Source: Paragemmobacter ruber (GTDB lineage: Bacteria > Pseudomonadota > Alphaproteobacteria > Rhodobacterales > Rhodobacteraceae). Taken from it: a stretch of 64,000 bases of DNA. Within the stretch, counting starts at the first letter, position 1, and each line of letters begins with the position of its first letter. Positions 48,825 through 57,767 of this stretch are shown here, piece after piece. The DNA lies in NCBI RefSeq assembly GCF_009908315.1, contig NZ_JAAATW010000003.1:62001-126000 (forward strand). Reading direction: 5' to 3'. The notes below the pieces were generated by a model, which was not told where the DNA came from, searched no databases, and saw only the letters and a list, made by a program, of their open reading frames with translations. Made by a program: the position numbers and the translations under genes.

Positions 48825-49538
48825 ATGCTTGCCACCTATTTTCCCCTGCCGCTGCAACTGGCCGCGATCAACCTGACGGTGGCGATGGTCTGCGGGGCCT
48901 TCATCGGTTCGGAACGCCAGGTCCGGCAGCGGATGGCGGGGTTGCGGACCAATGCGCTGGTGGCTTTGGGGGCGGCGGCTTTTGTCACCTTTTCGGGCCT
49001 TTACCCCGATGAGGTGAGCCCCACGCGGGTGGCGGCGCAGATCGTATCGGGCATCGGGTTTCTGGGGGCGGGGATCATCTTCCGCGACGGGTTCAACGTG
49101 CATGGCCTGAACACGGCGGCCACACTGTGGTGTTCGGCGGCGGTGGGCATGATGGCCGGGGCGGGGGCGTGGCCCCATGCGCTATTGCTGACGGGGCTGG
49201 TGGTGTTCATCAACCTTGGCCTGCGCCCGCTGGTCAAATGGCTGAAACGCAAGACGCGGGCCGGTGTTCCGATCAGCCGCAGCTACCGCGTGGAGGTGAC
49301 GGTTCCCCCGGAACAGGAGGCGGCAGTGCGGGCCTTGGTCCTGCGGACCTTGACGATCGGCGGGCTGCACCTTTCGGAGGTGGAGGTGCGGGCGGGCGAG
49401 GGGGAGGGTCTGCTGACCCTTGCCGCGCTGGTCAGTGGCGAGGGGCTGACGGATGACCGGCTGGATCTGGCGGTGCAGCGGCTTGTGGCGGAACCCGGCC
49501 TGATGCGGGTGCGCTGGCTGGCGGTGGATGAGGGATAG
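48825..49538 (+). CDS. MgtC/SapB family membrane protein
   Basis: A 237-aa protein with an N-terminal MgtC/SapB membrane domain (four to five helices; MVCGAFIGSERQ, MAGLRTNALVALGAAAF, ASGIGFLGAG-like QIVSGIGFLGAGIIF, NTAATLW) and a C-terminal cytosolic ACT-like domain (SYRVEVTVPPEQE onward). MgtC proteins are linked to Mg2+ limitation and ATP-synthase control. GGAGG ends four bases before the ATG at 48825; an in-frame ATG at 48795 would add ten residues. No Mg2+ riboswitch was recognised in the upstream 104 bp. Confidence 0.9.
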   Translation: MLATYFPLPLQLAAINLTVAMVCGAFIGSERQVRQRMAGLRTNALVALGAAAFVTFSGLYPDEVSPTRVAAQIVSGIGFLGAGIIFRDGFNVHGLNTAATLWCSAAVGMMAGAGAWPHALLLTGLVVFINLGLRPLVKWLKRKTRAGVPISRSYRVEVTVPPEQEAAVRALVLRTLTIGGLHLSEVEVRAGEGEGLLTLAALVSGEGLTDDRLDLAVQRLVAEPGLMRVRWLAVDEG

Positions 49539-49778
49539 GGACGCAGCCCGTGCGGATTGGCTGGCTTGTGCTGCGTTGCAGCGGTTTTCCGGAGCAGGGC
49601 TGTTGACTGCGCCTGCGTTAGCGTGAATGTGAAGCCTACCTTCCGCGCAGGTAGCAGGGCAGGCGGGGCCAAGGGATGATCGCATATACCGGCCCCCACG
49701 TCCGGTTTCGCTGATCCCGGGCGCCCTGTGCTGCCCCCACATTCTGCGGCGGTCGCGCAGGCAAAGGAGGCCTGAGCC

Positions 49779-51569
49779 ATGGCAGATAGTGCCCATTCCG
49801 CGACCGAGGCTGCACATGCCGCCTTTGACCTTTTGCCGGTGGTGGTGCTGCTGGTGGCGGCCGTGGTGGCGGTGCCGCTGTTTCGCCGCCTGGGCCTTGG
49901 GTCGGTGCTGGGCTATCTGGCGGCGGGGCTGATCGTCGGGCCTTACGGGATCGGGTTCTTTCAGGATCCGCAGGCCATCATCCATGTGGCCGAGCTGGGC
50001 GTGGTGCTGTTTCTGTTCATCATCGGGCTGGAGATGCAGCCGTCGCGGCTGTGGTCGATGCGGGGCGAGATCTTTGGTCTGGGTCTGGTGCAGGTGGTGC
50101 TGGCGATCTTTGCGCTGATCTGGGTGGGCATCCTGTTGGGCTATCCTGTGGCGGCGAGTTTCGTGGCGGGCACGGGGTTCGTGCTGACCTCGACCGCCAT
50201 CGTGATGCAGATGCTGACGGAGCGGGGCCAGATCGCGCAGCCGAAAGGGCGGCGGATGGTGTCGATCCTGCTGTTCGAGGATCTGTCCATCGTGCCGCTG
50301 CTGGCGCTGGTGGCCTTTCTCGCCCCCGGAGGCGCCGAGGCGACGGTGGCGGACCGTCTGCTGGGGGTGGGGATCGGGCTGGCGGCGATCGTGGCCTTGG
50401 TGCTGGCGGGGCGCTATCTGCTGGATCCGATGTTCCGCCTGCTGGCGCGGTTCGGCGCTCGCGAGGTGATGACGGCGGCGGCGCTGCTGGTGGTGCTGGG
50501 GGCGGCGGAATTGATGCTGCTGGGGGGGCTGTCGATGGCGATGGGGGCCTTCCTTGCCGGGGTGCTGCTGTCGGAATCGACGTTCCGGCACCAGCTGGAG
50601 GCCGATATCGAACCGTTCCGCGGCCTGCTGCTGGGCCTGTTCTTCCTTGGCGTGGGCATGGCGCTGGATCTGCAGGTGATCGCGGCCAACTGGGCGATCA
50701 TCGCGATTTCGGTGCCGGCTTTCATGGGGCTGAAGATGGCGGTGATCTATGGCGTGGCGCGCCTGTTCCGCGCCCGCCACCTGGAGGCGGTGGAGCGTAG
50801 TGTGCTGATGGCGCAGGGGGGCGAGTTTGCCTTTGTCCTTTATGCCGCGGCCACGCAGGCGGGCATCCTGCTGCCGGAATGGAATGCCACGCTGACGGCC
50901 ATCGTCATCATCTCGATGGTGTTGACCCCGCTTCTGGTGATCGGGATGGATCGGATGGCCCGGGCGCCCGCGCCTTCGATGGATGGGGTGGACGGGGTGG
51001 AGGCGCTGGAACCCGGGCAGGATGCGGTGCTGGTGATCGGCTACGGCCGGGTGGGCCAGATCGCGAGCCAGCCGCTGCTGGCGCGCGGGCACCGGCTTTC
51101 GATCATCGACAACGACACCGACATGATCCGCGCGGCGGGCGAGTTCGGGGCGAAGGTGTTCTATGGCGATGGCACGCGGCTGGATGTGCTGCATGCGGCG
51201 GGTGCGGATCGGGCGGCGCTGATCGTGGTGGCGGTGGACCGGCGCGAGGATGCGTCGCGCATCGTAGAGTTGTTGAAGCACGAGTTTCCGCTGGTGCCGG
51301 TACTGGCGCGGGCCTTCGATCGGGGCCATGCGCTGGAACTGGTCAGCAAGGGCGTGGATTTCCAGATTCGCGAAACCTTTGAATCGGCGCTGGTTCTGGG
51401 CCGGGCGGCGGTGCTGCACCTGGGCGCCAGCGATGCCGAGGCAGACGAGGTGCTGGAAGAGATCCGCGCCCGCGACCGCAACCGATTTGCGCTGCAGCAG
51501 GTTGAAGGTATCTATGGCGGGCGCGATCTGCTGTTGGGCAATGCGCGGCAGAGCGCGCAAGGCAACTGA
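49779..51569 (+). CDS. Kef-type cation:proton antiporter (CPA2) with RCK/TrkA-N domain
   Basis: A 596-aa CPA2 antiporter: about twelve membrane helices (residues 18-395), with LFLFIIGLEMQPSRLW and GTGFVLTSTAIVMQML typical of KefB/KefC, then a cytosolic TrkA-N (RCK) domain from about 420 (VLVIGYGRVGQIASQPLLARGH; IDNDTDMIRAAGEFG). It probably exchanges K+ for H+ and is gated by NAD(H) or glutathione adducts at the RCK domain. A KefF/KefG-type oxidoreductase is not adjacent. The 240-bp gap before it holds a TTGACT (49603) without a good -10. Confidence 0.9.
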   Translation: MADSAHSATEAAHAAFDLLPVVVLLVAAVVAVPLFRRLGLGSVLGYLAAGLIVGPYGIGFFQDPQAIIHVAELGVVLFLFIIGLEMQPSRLWSMRGEIFGLGLVQVVLAIFALIWVGILLGYPVAASFVAGTGFVLTSTAIVMQMLTERGQIAQPKGRRMVSILLFEDLSIVPLLALVAFLAPGGAEATVADRLLGVGIGLAAIVALVLAGRYLLDPMFRLLARFGAREVMTAAALLVVLGAAELMLLGGLSMAMGAFLAGVLLSESTFRHQLEADIEPFRGLLLGLFFLGVGMALDLQVIAANWAIIAISVPAFMGLKMAVIYGVARLFRARHLEAVERSVLMAQGGEFAFVLYAAATQAGILLPEWNATLTAIVIISMVLTPLLVIGMDRMARAPAPSMDGVDGVEALEPGQDAVLVIGYGRVGQIASQPLLARGHRLSIIDNDTDMIRAAGEFGAKVFYGDGTRLDVLHAAGADRAALIVVAVDRREDASRIVELLKHEFPLVPVLARAFDRGHALELVSKGVDFQIRETFESALVLGRAAVLHLGASDAEADEVLEEIRARDRNRFALQQVEGIYGGRDLLLGNARQSAQGN

Positions 51570-51648
51570 TCCCGCGGCTTGGGCGCGGGCTGCGCGCGCC
51601 GATGGTCCGGGTGCTGGACTTTGCGGCGCGGCGGGGGTAGAAGATTTT

Positions 51649-51662
51649 CGTTAGCGCTAACG
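51649..51662. promoter_or_regulatory. LacI-family-type operator upstream of zwf
   Basis: CGTTAGCGCTAACG is a perfect 14-bp palindrome with the central CG and AGCGCT core of LacI-family sites, centred 65 bp before the zwf ATG. Its half-site (CGTTAGC) differs from that of the glg palindromes (TCAAAGC), so it may be read by a different repressor. Confidence 0.65.
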
Positions 51663-51720
51663 GCGCTGATTTCAGGTCGGACGGTGCGGCAAGGCACGGC
51701 ACACAGGCAAGGATTTCCAC

Positions 51721-53175
51721 ATGGTCTCGCGCGTCATTCCGGTCGAGGTGTTCGATCTTGTGATCTTTGGGGGCACGGGCGATCTGGCCCGGCGCAAGAT
51801 CCTGCCGGGCCTCTACCGCCGTTTCGTGGCCGGGCAGATGCCCCCTGACAGCCGGATCATCGGGGCCGCGCGGGCCGATTTGACGGAAGAGGCCTTCCGC
51901 GCGCTGGTGGGCGAGGCGATCGCCGAATTCGTTCCGCCCGACCGGCAGGACAAGGCCGCGATCGCGGCCTTTCTGGCGCGGATCGGCTATGTCTCGATTG
52001 ATGCCAAGGGCACAGCAGGGTGGGACGCGCTGCGCGCGGTGATGCGGGCGGATGTGGTGCGGGCCTTCTACTTTTCGGTGGCGCCGGCGCTGTTCGGCGA
52101 TATCGCCGAACGCCTGCACGCCCATGGCATCGCGGATGGGCAGAGCCGGATCGTGGTGGAGAAGCCTTTCGGGCGCGATCTTGCCTCGGCGCGCGCGCTG
52201 AACGTGACACTGGCGCAGCATTTCAGCGAGGCGCAGATCTACCGGATCGACCATTACCTTGGCAAAGAGACGGTGCAGAACCTGATGGCGGTGCGTTTCG
52301 CCAATATCCTGTTCGAACCGCTGTGGAAGGCCGAATACATCGACCACGTCCAGATCACCGTGGCCGAAACCGTGGGGGTGGAGGGGCGCGGCGCCTATTA
52401 CGACAAGTCGGGCGCGATGCGGGACATGGTGCAGAACCACCTGATGCAGCTTCTCTGCCTGATCGCGATGGAGCCACCCTATCACTTTGACCCCGATGCC
52501 GTGCGGGATGAAAAGCTGAAGGTGATCCGCGCGCTGGATCCGGTCCGCCCCGAGGATATCGTGCGCGGGCAATATCTGCCGGGGGGCGGGCAGGGCGGCT
52601 ATGTGGAGCATTCCGAGAACCCGCAAAGCCGGACGGAGAGCTATATCGCGCTGAAATGCCATATCTCGAACTGGCGCTGGAAGGGCACGCCCTTCTATCT
52701 GCGCACGGGCAAACGCCTGCGCGCCCGCGCGTCCGAGATTGCCATCACCTTCAAGGAGCCGCCCCATTCGATCTTTGACGATGCCAAGGGCTGGCGCGAG
52801 AACGTGCTTGTCATCCGGCTGCAACCGAATGAGGGCATGAACCTGATGATGATGATCAAGGAGCCCGGTCCGGGGGGGATGCGCCTGATGCAGGTGCCGC
52901 TGGACATGTCATTTGCCGATGCGCTGGGGGCGGATGCCGAGGATATCCCCGATGCCTATGAACGGCTGGTCATGGATGTGATCCGGGGCAACCAGACGCT
53001 GTTCATGCGCGGCGACGAGGTGGAGGCGGCCTGGGCCTGGGCCGATCCGATCATCGCCGGATGGGAGGCGCGGGGGGATCGCCCGCAGGGTTATGATCCC
53101 GGTTCCAGCGGGCCGGAGGATGCGCTGATGCTGATGCATCGCGACGGGCGGCGCTGGCGGGAGATCCGGGAATGA
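51721..53175 (+). CDS. zwf: glucose-6-phosphate 1-dehydrogenase
   Basis: Oxidises glucose-6-phosphate to 6-phosphogluconolactone with NAD(P)+; 484 aa. The nucleotide loop IFGGTGDLARRKI is at the N-terminus, EKPFGRDL is conserved, and RIDHYLGKETVQN contains the catalytic His region. AAGGA lies eight bases before the ATG. Start of the zwf-pgl-pgi operon feeding the Entner-Doudoroff or oxidative pentose-phosphate route; edd and eda are not adjacent. Confidence 0.97.
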   Translation: MVSRVIPVEVFDLVIFGGTGDLARRKILPGLYRRFVAGQMPPDSRIIGAARADLTEEAFRALVGEAIAEFVPPDRQDKAAIAAFLARIGYVSIDAKGTAGWDALRAVMRADVVRAFYFSVAPALFGDIAERLHAHGIADGQSRIVVEKPFGRDLASARALNVTLAQHFSEAQIYRIDHYLGKETVQNLMAVRFANILFEPLWKAEYIDHVQITVAETVGVEGRGAYYDKSGAMRDMVQNHLMQLLCLIAMEPPYHFDPDAVRDEKLKVIRALDPVRPEDIVRGQYLPGGGQGGYVEHSENPQSRTESYIALKCHISNWRWKGTPFYLRTGKRLRARASEIAITFKEPPHSIFDDAKGWRENVLVIRLQPNEGMNLMMMIKEPGPGGMRLMQVPLDMSFADALGADAEDIPDAYERLVMDVIRGNQTLFMRGDEVEAAWAWADPIIAGWEARGDRPQGYDPGSSGPEDALMLMHRDGRRWREIRE

Positions 53176-53843
53176 AGCTGGAAACCTATCCCGACCGCGA
53201 GTTTCTGATGCTGGGGCTGGCGAATGTGATCGCGGGCCAGTTGGCGGATTTCCTGCGCCGGGATGGGCGGGCGTCGCTCTGCGTGCCGGGGGGGACGACG
53301 CCGGGGCCGATCTTCGACACGCTGTCGGGGGTGGATCTGGATTGGGCCAAGGTGGCCGTTTTCCTGAATGACGAACGCTGGGTGGGAGAGGATAGCCCCC
53401 GGTCGAACACGCGGCTCTTGCGGGAACGGCTGTTGCGCGGCAAGGCGGCGGGGGCGGACCTTGTTCCGCTTTACGCCGCCACCGCCACGCCGGAGGAAGG
53501 GCTGGAGGCGCTTGCCGAAGGCTTGCGCCCGCATCTGCCGATTTCCGTGCTGCTGTTGGGCATGGGGGCGGATATGCATACGGCCAGCCTCTTTCCCGGG
53601 GCCGACCGTCTGGCCGAGGCGCTGGCGCCCGATGCGCCGATCCTGATGCCGATGCGGGCCGAGGCGGCGGGAGAGCCGCGCGTGACCCTGACGGCGCCCG
53701 TCCTGAAGGGCGCCATGAACATCCATGTGCTGATCACGGGCGAGGAGAAGCGCGCCGCGCTGGAGCGCGCGCTGACCCTGCCCCCGGAAGAGGCGCCGGT
53801 GCGCGCCATCCTCGACAACGCAACCGTGCATTGGGCGGAGTGA
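53172..53843 (+). CDS. pgl: 6-phosphogluconolactonase
   Basis: DevB/Pgl type, 223 aa, hydrolysing the lactone made by Zwf. LCVPGGTTPGPIFDTL, VFLNDERWV and LLGMGADMHTASLFPG are the usual motifs, although the commoner GxDGHTASLFPG reads GADMHTASLFPG here. It overlaps the zwf stop by 4 bp (ATGA) and is followed 3 bp later by pgi. Confidence 0.95.
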   Translation: MKLETYPDREFLMLGLANVIAGQLADFLRRDGRASLCVPGGTTPGPIFDTLSGVDLDWAKVAVFLNDERWVGEDSPRSNTRLLRERLLRGKAAGADLVPLYAATATPEEGLEALAEGLRPHLPISVLLLGMGADMHTASLFPGADRLAEALAPDAPILMPMRAEAAGEPRVTLTAPVLKGAMNIHVLITGEEKRAALERALTLPPEEAPVRAILDNATVHWAE

Positions 53844-53846
53844 GAC

Positions 53847-55448
53847 ATGTTTGCTGAATGGGCCGCGCTGGCCGCGCATCACGAGGCGGTCAAGGACCGC
53901 AGAATCCTCGATCTCTTTGCCGATCCGGGGCGCGCCGGGGCCTTTACCGCCGATGCGGATGGCCTGCGGCTGGACTGGTCCAAGACCAACATAGATACGG
54001 CGGGCCGTCGCCTGCTGGTGGCGCTGGCCGATGCCGCGGGTGTGGCCAACAAGCGCCGCGCCATGTTCACGGGCGAGAAGATCAACGATACCGAAGGCCG
54101 CGCCGTGCTGCACACCGCGCTGCGCGATCTGGATGGCACGGTGATCGTGGATGGCAAGAATGTCATCCCCGGCATTGTCGAGACGCTGGAACGGATGGAG
54201 GCCTTTGCCCGTGACCTGCGCGAGGGCCGCTTTACGGGGCAGGGGGGCCGGATCACCGATGTGGTGAACATCGGGATCGGCGGGTCTGACCTTGGGCCTG
54301 CGATGGCGACGCTGGCGCTGGCGCCTTACCATGACGGGCCGCGTTGCCATTACGTCTCGAACGTGGATGGGGCGCATATCGCCGATACGCTGCGCGGGCT
54401 GAACCCGGAGACGACGCTGGTGATCGTGGCGTCCAAGACCTTTACCACCATCGAGACGATGACAAATGCCAAGACGGCGCGCGATTGGATGGGGACGAGG
54501 GTCGCCAATCCGGCGGCGCAGTTCGCCGCCGTCTCCACCGCCGCGGACAAGACGGCGGCCTTCGGGATCGACCCTGCGCGCGTCTTCGGCTTCGAGGATT
54601 GGGTGGGGGGACGCTATTCCATGTGGGGGCCCATCGGCCTTGCCCTGATGTTGGCGGTGGGGCCGGACAATTTTCGCGCCTTCCTTGCGGGCGGCCACGC
54701 GATGGACGACCATTTCCAGACCGCGCCGCATGATGCCAACCTGCCCGTGCTGCTGGCGCTGGTGGGGATCTGGCACAACCAGATCTGCGGCCATGCCACC
54801 CGCGCCGTGCTGCCCTATGACCAGCGGCTGAGCCGCCTGCCCGCCTATCTTCAGCAGTTGGAGATGGAGAGCAACGGCAAGCGCGTGGCGATGGACGGGT
54901 CGGATCTGCCCTATCATTCCGGCCCGGTGGTCTGGGGGGAACCCGGCACCAACGGCCAGCACGCCTTTTATCAGCTGATCCATCAGGGCACGCGGGTGAT
55001 CCCTTGCGAATTCCTGATCGCGCGGCGCGGGCATGAGGGGCATCTCGCGCATCAGCATGTGCTTCTGGTGTCGAATTGCCTTGCGCAATCCGAGGCGCTG
55101 CTGCGGGGCCGCAGCCTTGATGAGGCGCGGGCGATCATGGCGAAGAAGGGCCTGTCGGGGGCAGAGCTTGAGCGGCAGGCGCGGCACCGGGTGTTTCCGG
55201 GCAACCGGCCCTCGGTCACGCTGGCCTATGAGCAACTGACGCCCTTCGTTCTGGGCCAGATCATCGCGCTGTACGAACACCGGGTCTTTGTCGAAGGGGT
55301 GATCCTTGGGATCAACTCTTATGACCAGTGGGGGGTCGAACTGGGCAAGGAACTGGCGTTGGCGCTGCAACCCGTGCTGGAGGGGCGGCAGGGGACGGAC
55401 GGCAAGGACGGATCGACGGCGGCCTTGGCGGCGTGGTTCCGGGGATGA
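53847..55448 (+). CDS. pgi: glucose-6-phosphate isomerase
   Basis: Interconverts glucose-6-phosphate and fructose-6-phosphate, 533 aa. [15 protein letters not shown], the sugar-phosphate serine loop [37 protein letters not shown] and [13 protein letters not shown] are the family signatures. The ATG is 3 bp after the pgl stop. Together with zwf it sets the branch point between glycolysis, ED and gluconeogenic flux. A palindrome array closes the operon. Confidence 0.97.
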   Translation: MFAEWAALAAHHEAVKDRRILDLFADPGRAGAFTADADGLRLDWSKTNIDTAGRRLLVALADAAGVANKRRAMFTGEKINDTEGRAVLHTALRDLDGTVIVDGKNVIPGIVETLERMEAFARDLREGRFTGQGGRITDVVNIGIGGSDLGPAMATLALAPYHDGPRCHYVSNVDGAHIADTLRGLNPETTLVIVASKTFTTIETMTNAKTARDWMGTRVANPAAQFAAVSTAADKTAAFGIDPARVFGFEDWVGGRYSMWGPIGLALMLAVGPDNFRAFLAGGHAMDDHFQTAPHDANLPVLLALVGIWHNQICGHATRAVLPYDQRLSRLPAYLQQLEMESNGKRVAMDGSDLPYHSGPVVWGEPGTNGQHAFYQLIHQGTRVIPCEFLIARRGHEGHLAHQHVLLVSNCLAQSEALLRGRSLDEARAIMAKKGLSGAELERQARHRVFPGNRPSVTLAYEQLTPFVLGQIIALYEHRVFVEGVILGINSYDQWGVELGKELALALQPVLEGRQGTDGKDGSTAALAAWFRG

Positions 55449-55451
55449 AAA

Positions 55452-55519
55452 ACCCCCGGCATTGCGTGCCGGGGGTCAAAAATCTTCGAAGATTTTTGCA
55501 AATTTCTTCGAAGAAACTT
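55452..55519. terminator. three consecutive palindromes between convergent pgi and ridA-like gene
   Basis: First, ACCCCCGGCA/TGCCGGGGGT (55452-55461/55467-55476, loop TTGCG). Second, a perfect 22-bp palindrome at 55477-55498 centred on TCTTCGAAGA, with five A on the left and five T on the right. Third, TTTCTTCGAAGAAA (55503-55516). The array fills the whole 73-bp gap and can terminate both strands. Confidence 0.7.
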
Positions 55520-55521
55520 GG

Positions 55522-55875
55522 TTACTTCAGCGCGGCCGTGACGATCACCTCGACCAGATAGTCGGGCGTTGCCAGCTTCGCCTCGCCCGTGGCGCGGGCG
55601 GGCGTGTGGCCCTGCGGGACCCAAGAATCCCAGACGGCGTTCATCTCGGCGAAAGTGCCGATGTCGGCCAGCCAGATCTGCGCCGACAGGATCCGCGTCT
55701 TGTCGGTGCCGGCTTCAGAGAGGATGCGGTCCACTTCGGCCAGGCATTGCCGGGTCTGTTCGGCCACGCTGTCGCCCGGATTGCCCACCTGTCCGGCCAC
55801 CCAGAGGATGCCGTTATAGGCCACGGCCTCGGACATGCGGGGGCCGGTGCCGAAACGTGTGATGTCGCTGTTCAT
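55522..55875 (-). CDS. RidA/YjgF family protein
   Basis: A 117-aa member of the Rid superfamily; trimeric proteins of this family hydrolyse reactive enamine/imine intermediates from PLP enzymes. WVAGQVGNPGDSVAEQTRQCLAEVDRILSEAG and the conserved arginine in TPARATGEAKLATPDYLVEV are visible. The ATG at 55875 has AAGGA eight bases upstream; the frame is open further but not conserved. Sequence details differ from canonical RidA, so it may be one of the Rid1-7 side groups. Confidence 0.85.
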   Translation of the reverse strand: MNSDITRFGTGPRMSEAVAYNGILWVAGQVGNPGDSVAEQTRQCLAEVDRILSEAGTDKTRILSAQIWLADIGTFAEMNAVWDSWVPQGHTPARATGEAKLATPDYLVEVIVTAALK

Positions 55876-55937
55876 GGAGAGGTTCCTTCCTGCTTGGTGA
55901 CGGCTTGCTAGCAAGCGCGGGCGGGGAAGGAAAGGGA

Positions 55938-56011
55938 TGGAGCGGGTGAAGGGAATCGAACCCTCGTATTCAGCTTGGGAAGCTGCTGCTCTACCATTGA
56001 GCTACACCCGC
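55938..56011 (-). tRNA. tRNA-Gly (anticodon CCC)
   Basis: A 74-nt cloverleaf read on the minus strand: acceptor stem GCGGGTG/CACCCGC, D-arm GCTC/GAGC, anticodon loop TTCCCAA giving anticodon CCC (reads GGG), T-arm with GGTTCGATTCC, and an encoded 3' CCA (55940-55938). The outermost anticodon-stem pair is a G-A mismatch. It follows the Rid gene's upstream region. Confidence 0.93.
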
Positions 56012-56091
56012 CTAGGGGTGGGAGGTAAGCGATGCGCGGGGCGGCGTCAAGCGTCAAGCGCCGTGGCAGGGCGGAAGCGGCGGGGGACAGA

Positions 56092-56646
56092 TCAAGGGCG
56101 GAGAAAGTTGCGCGCGGCGGCCATGGCGGTGGCGTCCCGTGCCACCTCGCCCGCCGCGTCGCCCACCCCGTGCAGGGCGCCGCCCCAGCGCATGCCGAGC
56201 CATTGGATGGAGCGCTGCACCATCGCCTCGACCGGTGCGGTGACGGTGGGATCGGGATCGGCCCGCGCGGTGATGAGATAGACGGTCTTGTCCCGCGCCC
56301 AGGCGTCAAAGCCTGTTTCGGCTGCGTCCAGCCAGCCTGACCAGTGATCCATCAAAAGCTTGGCCGGGGCAGGCAGGGCATACCAGTAGACCGGGGCCAC
56401 GAGGACGATGTCGCTGGCCTGCCGCATCTGGGCCATCACTTGCGCGACGGGGCCCTCGGGCAGAGCGCTGCCGGGCCGCAGGTCGCGATAGGGCGGGATC
56501 TGCAGCGCGGTCAGATCCATCCAGTGCTGCGCGCGGTCGGGCAGCCCTTCGGCGGCGACCCGGGCCAGTAGGGCCGAATTGCCCGCAGGTCGGGCCGAGG
56601 AGGTGAGAAACAGAAAGCGGCGCTCCATGCGGGAAGGCAAAGGCAT
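56092..56646 (-). CDS. flavodoxin-fold NAD(P)H-dependent oxidoreductase
   Basis: A 184-aa FMN-binding protein of the NADPH-dependent FMN reductase/NAD(P)H dehydrogenase (quinone) group: FLFLTSSARPAGNSALLA binds the FMN phosphate and VLVAPVYWYALPAPAKLLMDHWSGW is the second flavin loop. Substrate unknown (quinone, azo or nitro compounds are possible). The start is ATG 56646 or, six codons later, ATG 56628; neither has a strong ribosome site. A long perfect hairpin ends 15 bp upstream of the first. Confidence 0.82.
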   Translation of the reverse strand: MPLPSRMERRFLFLTSSARPAGNSALLARVAAEGLPDRAQHWMDLTALQIPPYRDLRPGSALPEGPVAQVMAQMRQASDIVLVAPVYWYALPAPAKLLMDHWSGWLDAAETGFDAWARDKTVYLITARADPDPTVTAPVEAMVQRSIQWLGMRWGGALHGVGDAAGEVARDATAMAAARNFLRP

Positions 56647-56660
56647 GGCCCTGCAAATGA

Positions 56661-56698
56661 CAAGGGGGTTTCGGGCGAAATAACCCGAAACCCCCTTG
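56661..56698. other. perfect 15-bp hairpin upstream of the oxidoreductase
   Basis: CAAGGGGGTTTCGGG (56661-56675) pairs perfectly with CCCGAAACCCCCTTG (56684-56698) around an 8-nt loop. There is no T-tract on either side. It lies just upstream of the oxidoreductase start and downstream of the anti-sigma gene, and could be an attenuator, mRNA-end stabiliser or REP-like element. Confidence 0.6.
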
Positions 56699-56799
56699 CC
56701 CGTCCCGAAGCCGTTGTTTTGGGGACAGGATACCGGCCCCGGGAACGTCAGATGCGCGAGGCAGGGAGTGACGGCCCCGCCCGCGCCTGCGCCCCGCGC

Positions 56800-57009
56800 T
56801 TAAGCCGCGGGCAGCAGTGCCGTGGCGAACAGGTCAGACCGCCTGTTCGCGTGTTTCGCCTGTGCGCGGATGGCCATGCCGTGTTGGCCCTGACCTGCGG
56901 CGGTCGTTTCCGCATCGGCATCCATCGCAGCGGTGACTGCCTTTGCCGCGCGGTCGGCGCAGGCTGCGACCGCTGACTGCAGGACGGCAGAGATGGCAAT
57001 CCGATGCAT
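56800..57009 (-). CDS. possible small Ala-rich protein (69 aa), uncertain
   Basis: Frame of 69-70 codons beginning MHRIAISAVLQSAVAACADRA and ending FATALLPAA. GGAG lies about seven bases before the first of two adjacent ATGs (57012 and 57009). It is the only plausible coding stretch in the 405-bp region 56,700-57,104. The composition (Ala-rich, few hydrophobics) is also what random high-GC sequence gives, and I recognise no family, so treat it as tentative. Confidence 0.25.
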   Translation of the reverse strand: MHRIAISAVLQSAVAACADRAAKAVTAAMDADAETTAAGQGQHGMAIRAQAKHANRRSDLFATALLPAA

Positions 57010-57104
57010 CATCGTTCCGCTCCGAGGGTTGGGCGGACTGTGCCGCCTTCACTCTGAGCTACGCAGGGATGCGGCCGGAGTTTCAGGCGGGCGGAAAAAA
57101 AGGA

Positions 57105-57767
57105 TCACAGATCCGTGATGACGCCTGCCGCGACGACCGGCCCAGTCGGTGCCCCCGTGGGCGATCCGCCTGCCGGTTCCACGGAGACGGCGATGGTCCA
57201 GCCGGCGGGTGCCTCGGGGTAGGGGACGGCGATGCTGTCGCCCTCCATCAGGCCGAGCGAGACCGGGGCCGCGTCGGGTGCGATGATCCAGACCTCCTGC
57301 ACCTGTCCCTGGGGCGCGGCGCTGCCCGCGACGCGCGTCACGGTCAATTCCTGCCCGTCGAAGCGTGCCTCGAAGCGCAGGGCCGCGCCCTCCTCGCCCA
57401 GGGTGGCGACGATGGGCGCGGGCGCGGGCGGGGCCAGCAGGACCACGGCGGCAATGGCCACGGCGGCGGCGGTCAGCGCGCCCGCAAGCCAGCCGAAGAG
57501 GGGCCGCCGTGCGGGCCGGGCGGGCGCCGCGAAGAGCCGCGCCTCGATGCGGGGCAGAAGGGCGGGATCGGGGGCGACCTCGGCATAGGCGCCGTTCAAA
57601 TCGGCAAGGCGCGTTTCCCATGCGGCCACGCGCGCCGCGAAGGCGCTGTCGTTCTTGATGCGCGCCTCGGCGGCGCTGCGATCCGCGAGCGACAGCACGC
57701 CCAGCACATATTCGGCGGCGAGCGCCTCATCCTCTTCCAGAGGCGACAGGGGGAGGTCGTCGGTCAT
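57105..57767 (-). CDS. RskA-like anti-sigma factor
   Basis: A 220-aa single-pass membrane protein: cytosolic N-terminal anti-sigma domain (EALAAEYVLGVLSLADRSAAEARI...VAAWETRLADLNGAYAEV), one transmembrane helix (about residues 90-115) and a periplasmic RskA C-terminal domain (VQEVWIIAPDAAPVSLGLM). It has no cysteine, so it is not of the zinc-binding (ZAS) type. The ATG overlaps the sigma-factor stop (ATGA). It should hold the partner ECF sigma factor at the membrane until a periplasmic or redox signal releases it. Confidence 0.9.
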   Translation of the reverse strand: MTDDLPLSPLEEDEALAAEYVLGVLSLADRSAAEARIKNDSAFAARVAAWETRLADLNGAYAEVAPDPALLPRIEARLFAAPARPARRPLFGWLAGALTAAAVAIAAVVLLAPPAPAPIVATLGEEGAALRFEARFDGQELTVTRVAGSAAPQGQVQEVWIIAPDAAPVSLGLMEGDSIAVPYPEAPAGWTIAVSVEPAGGSPTGAPTGPVVAAGVITDL

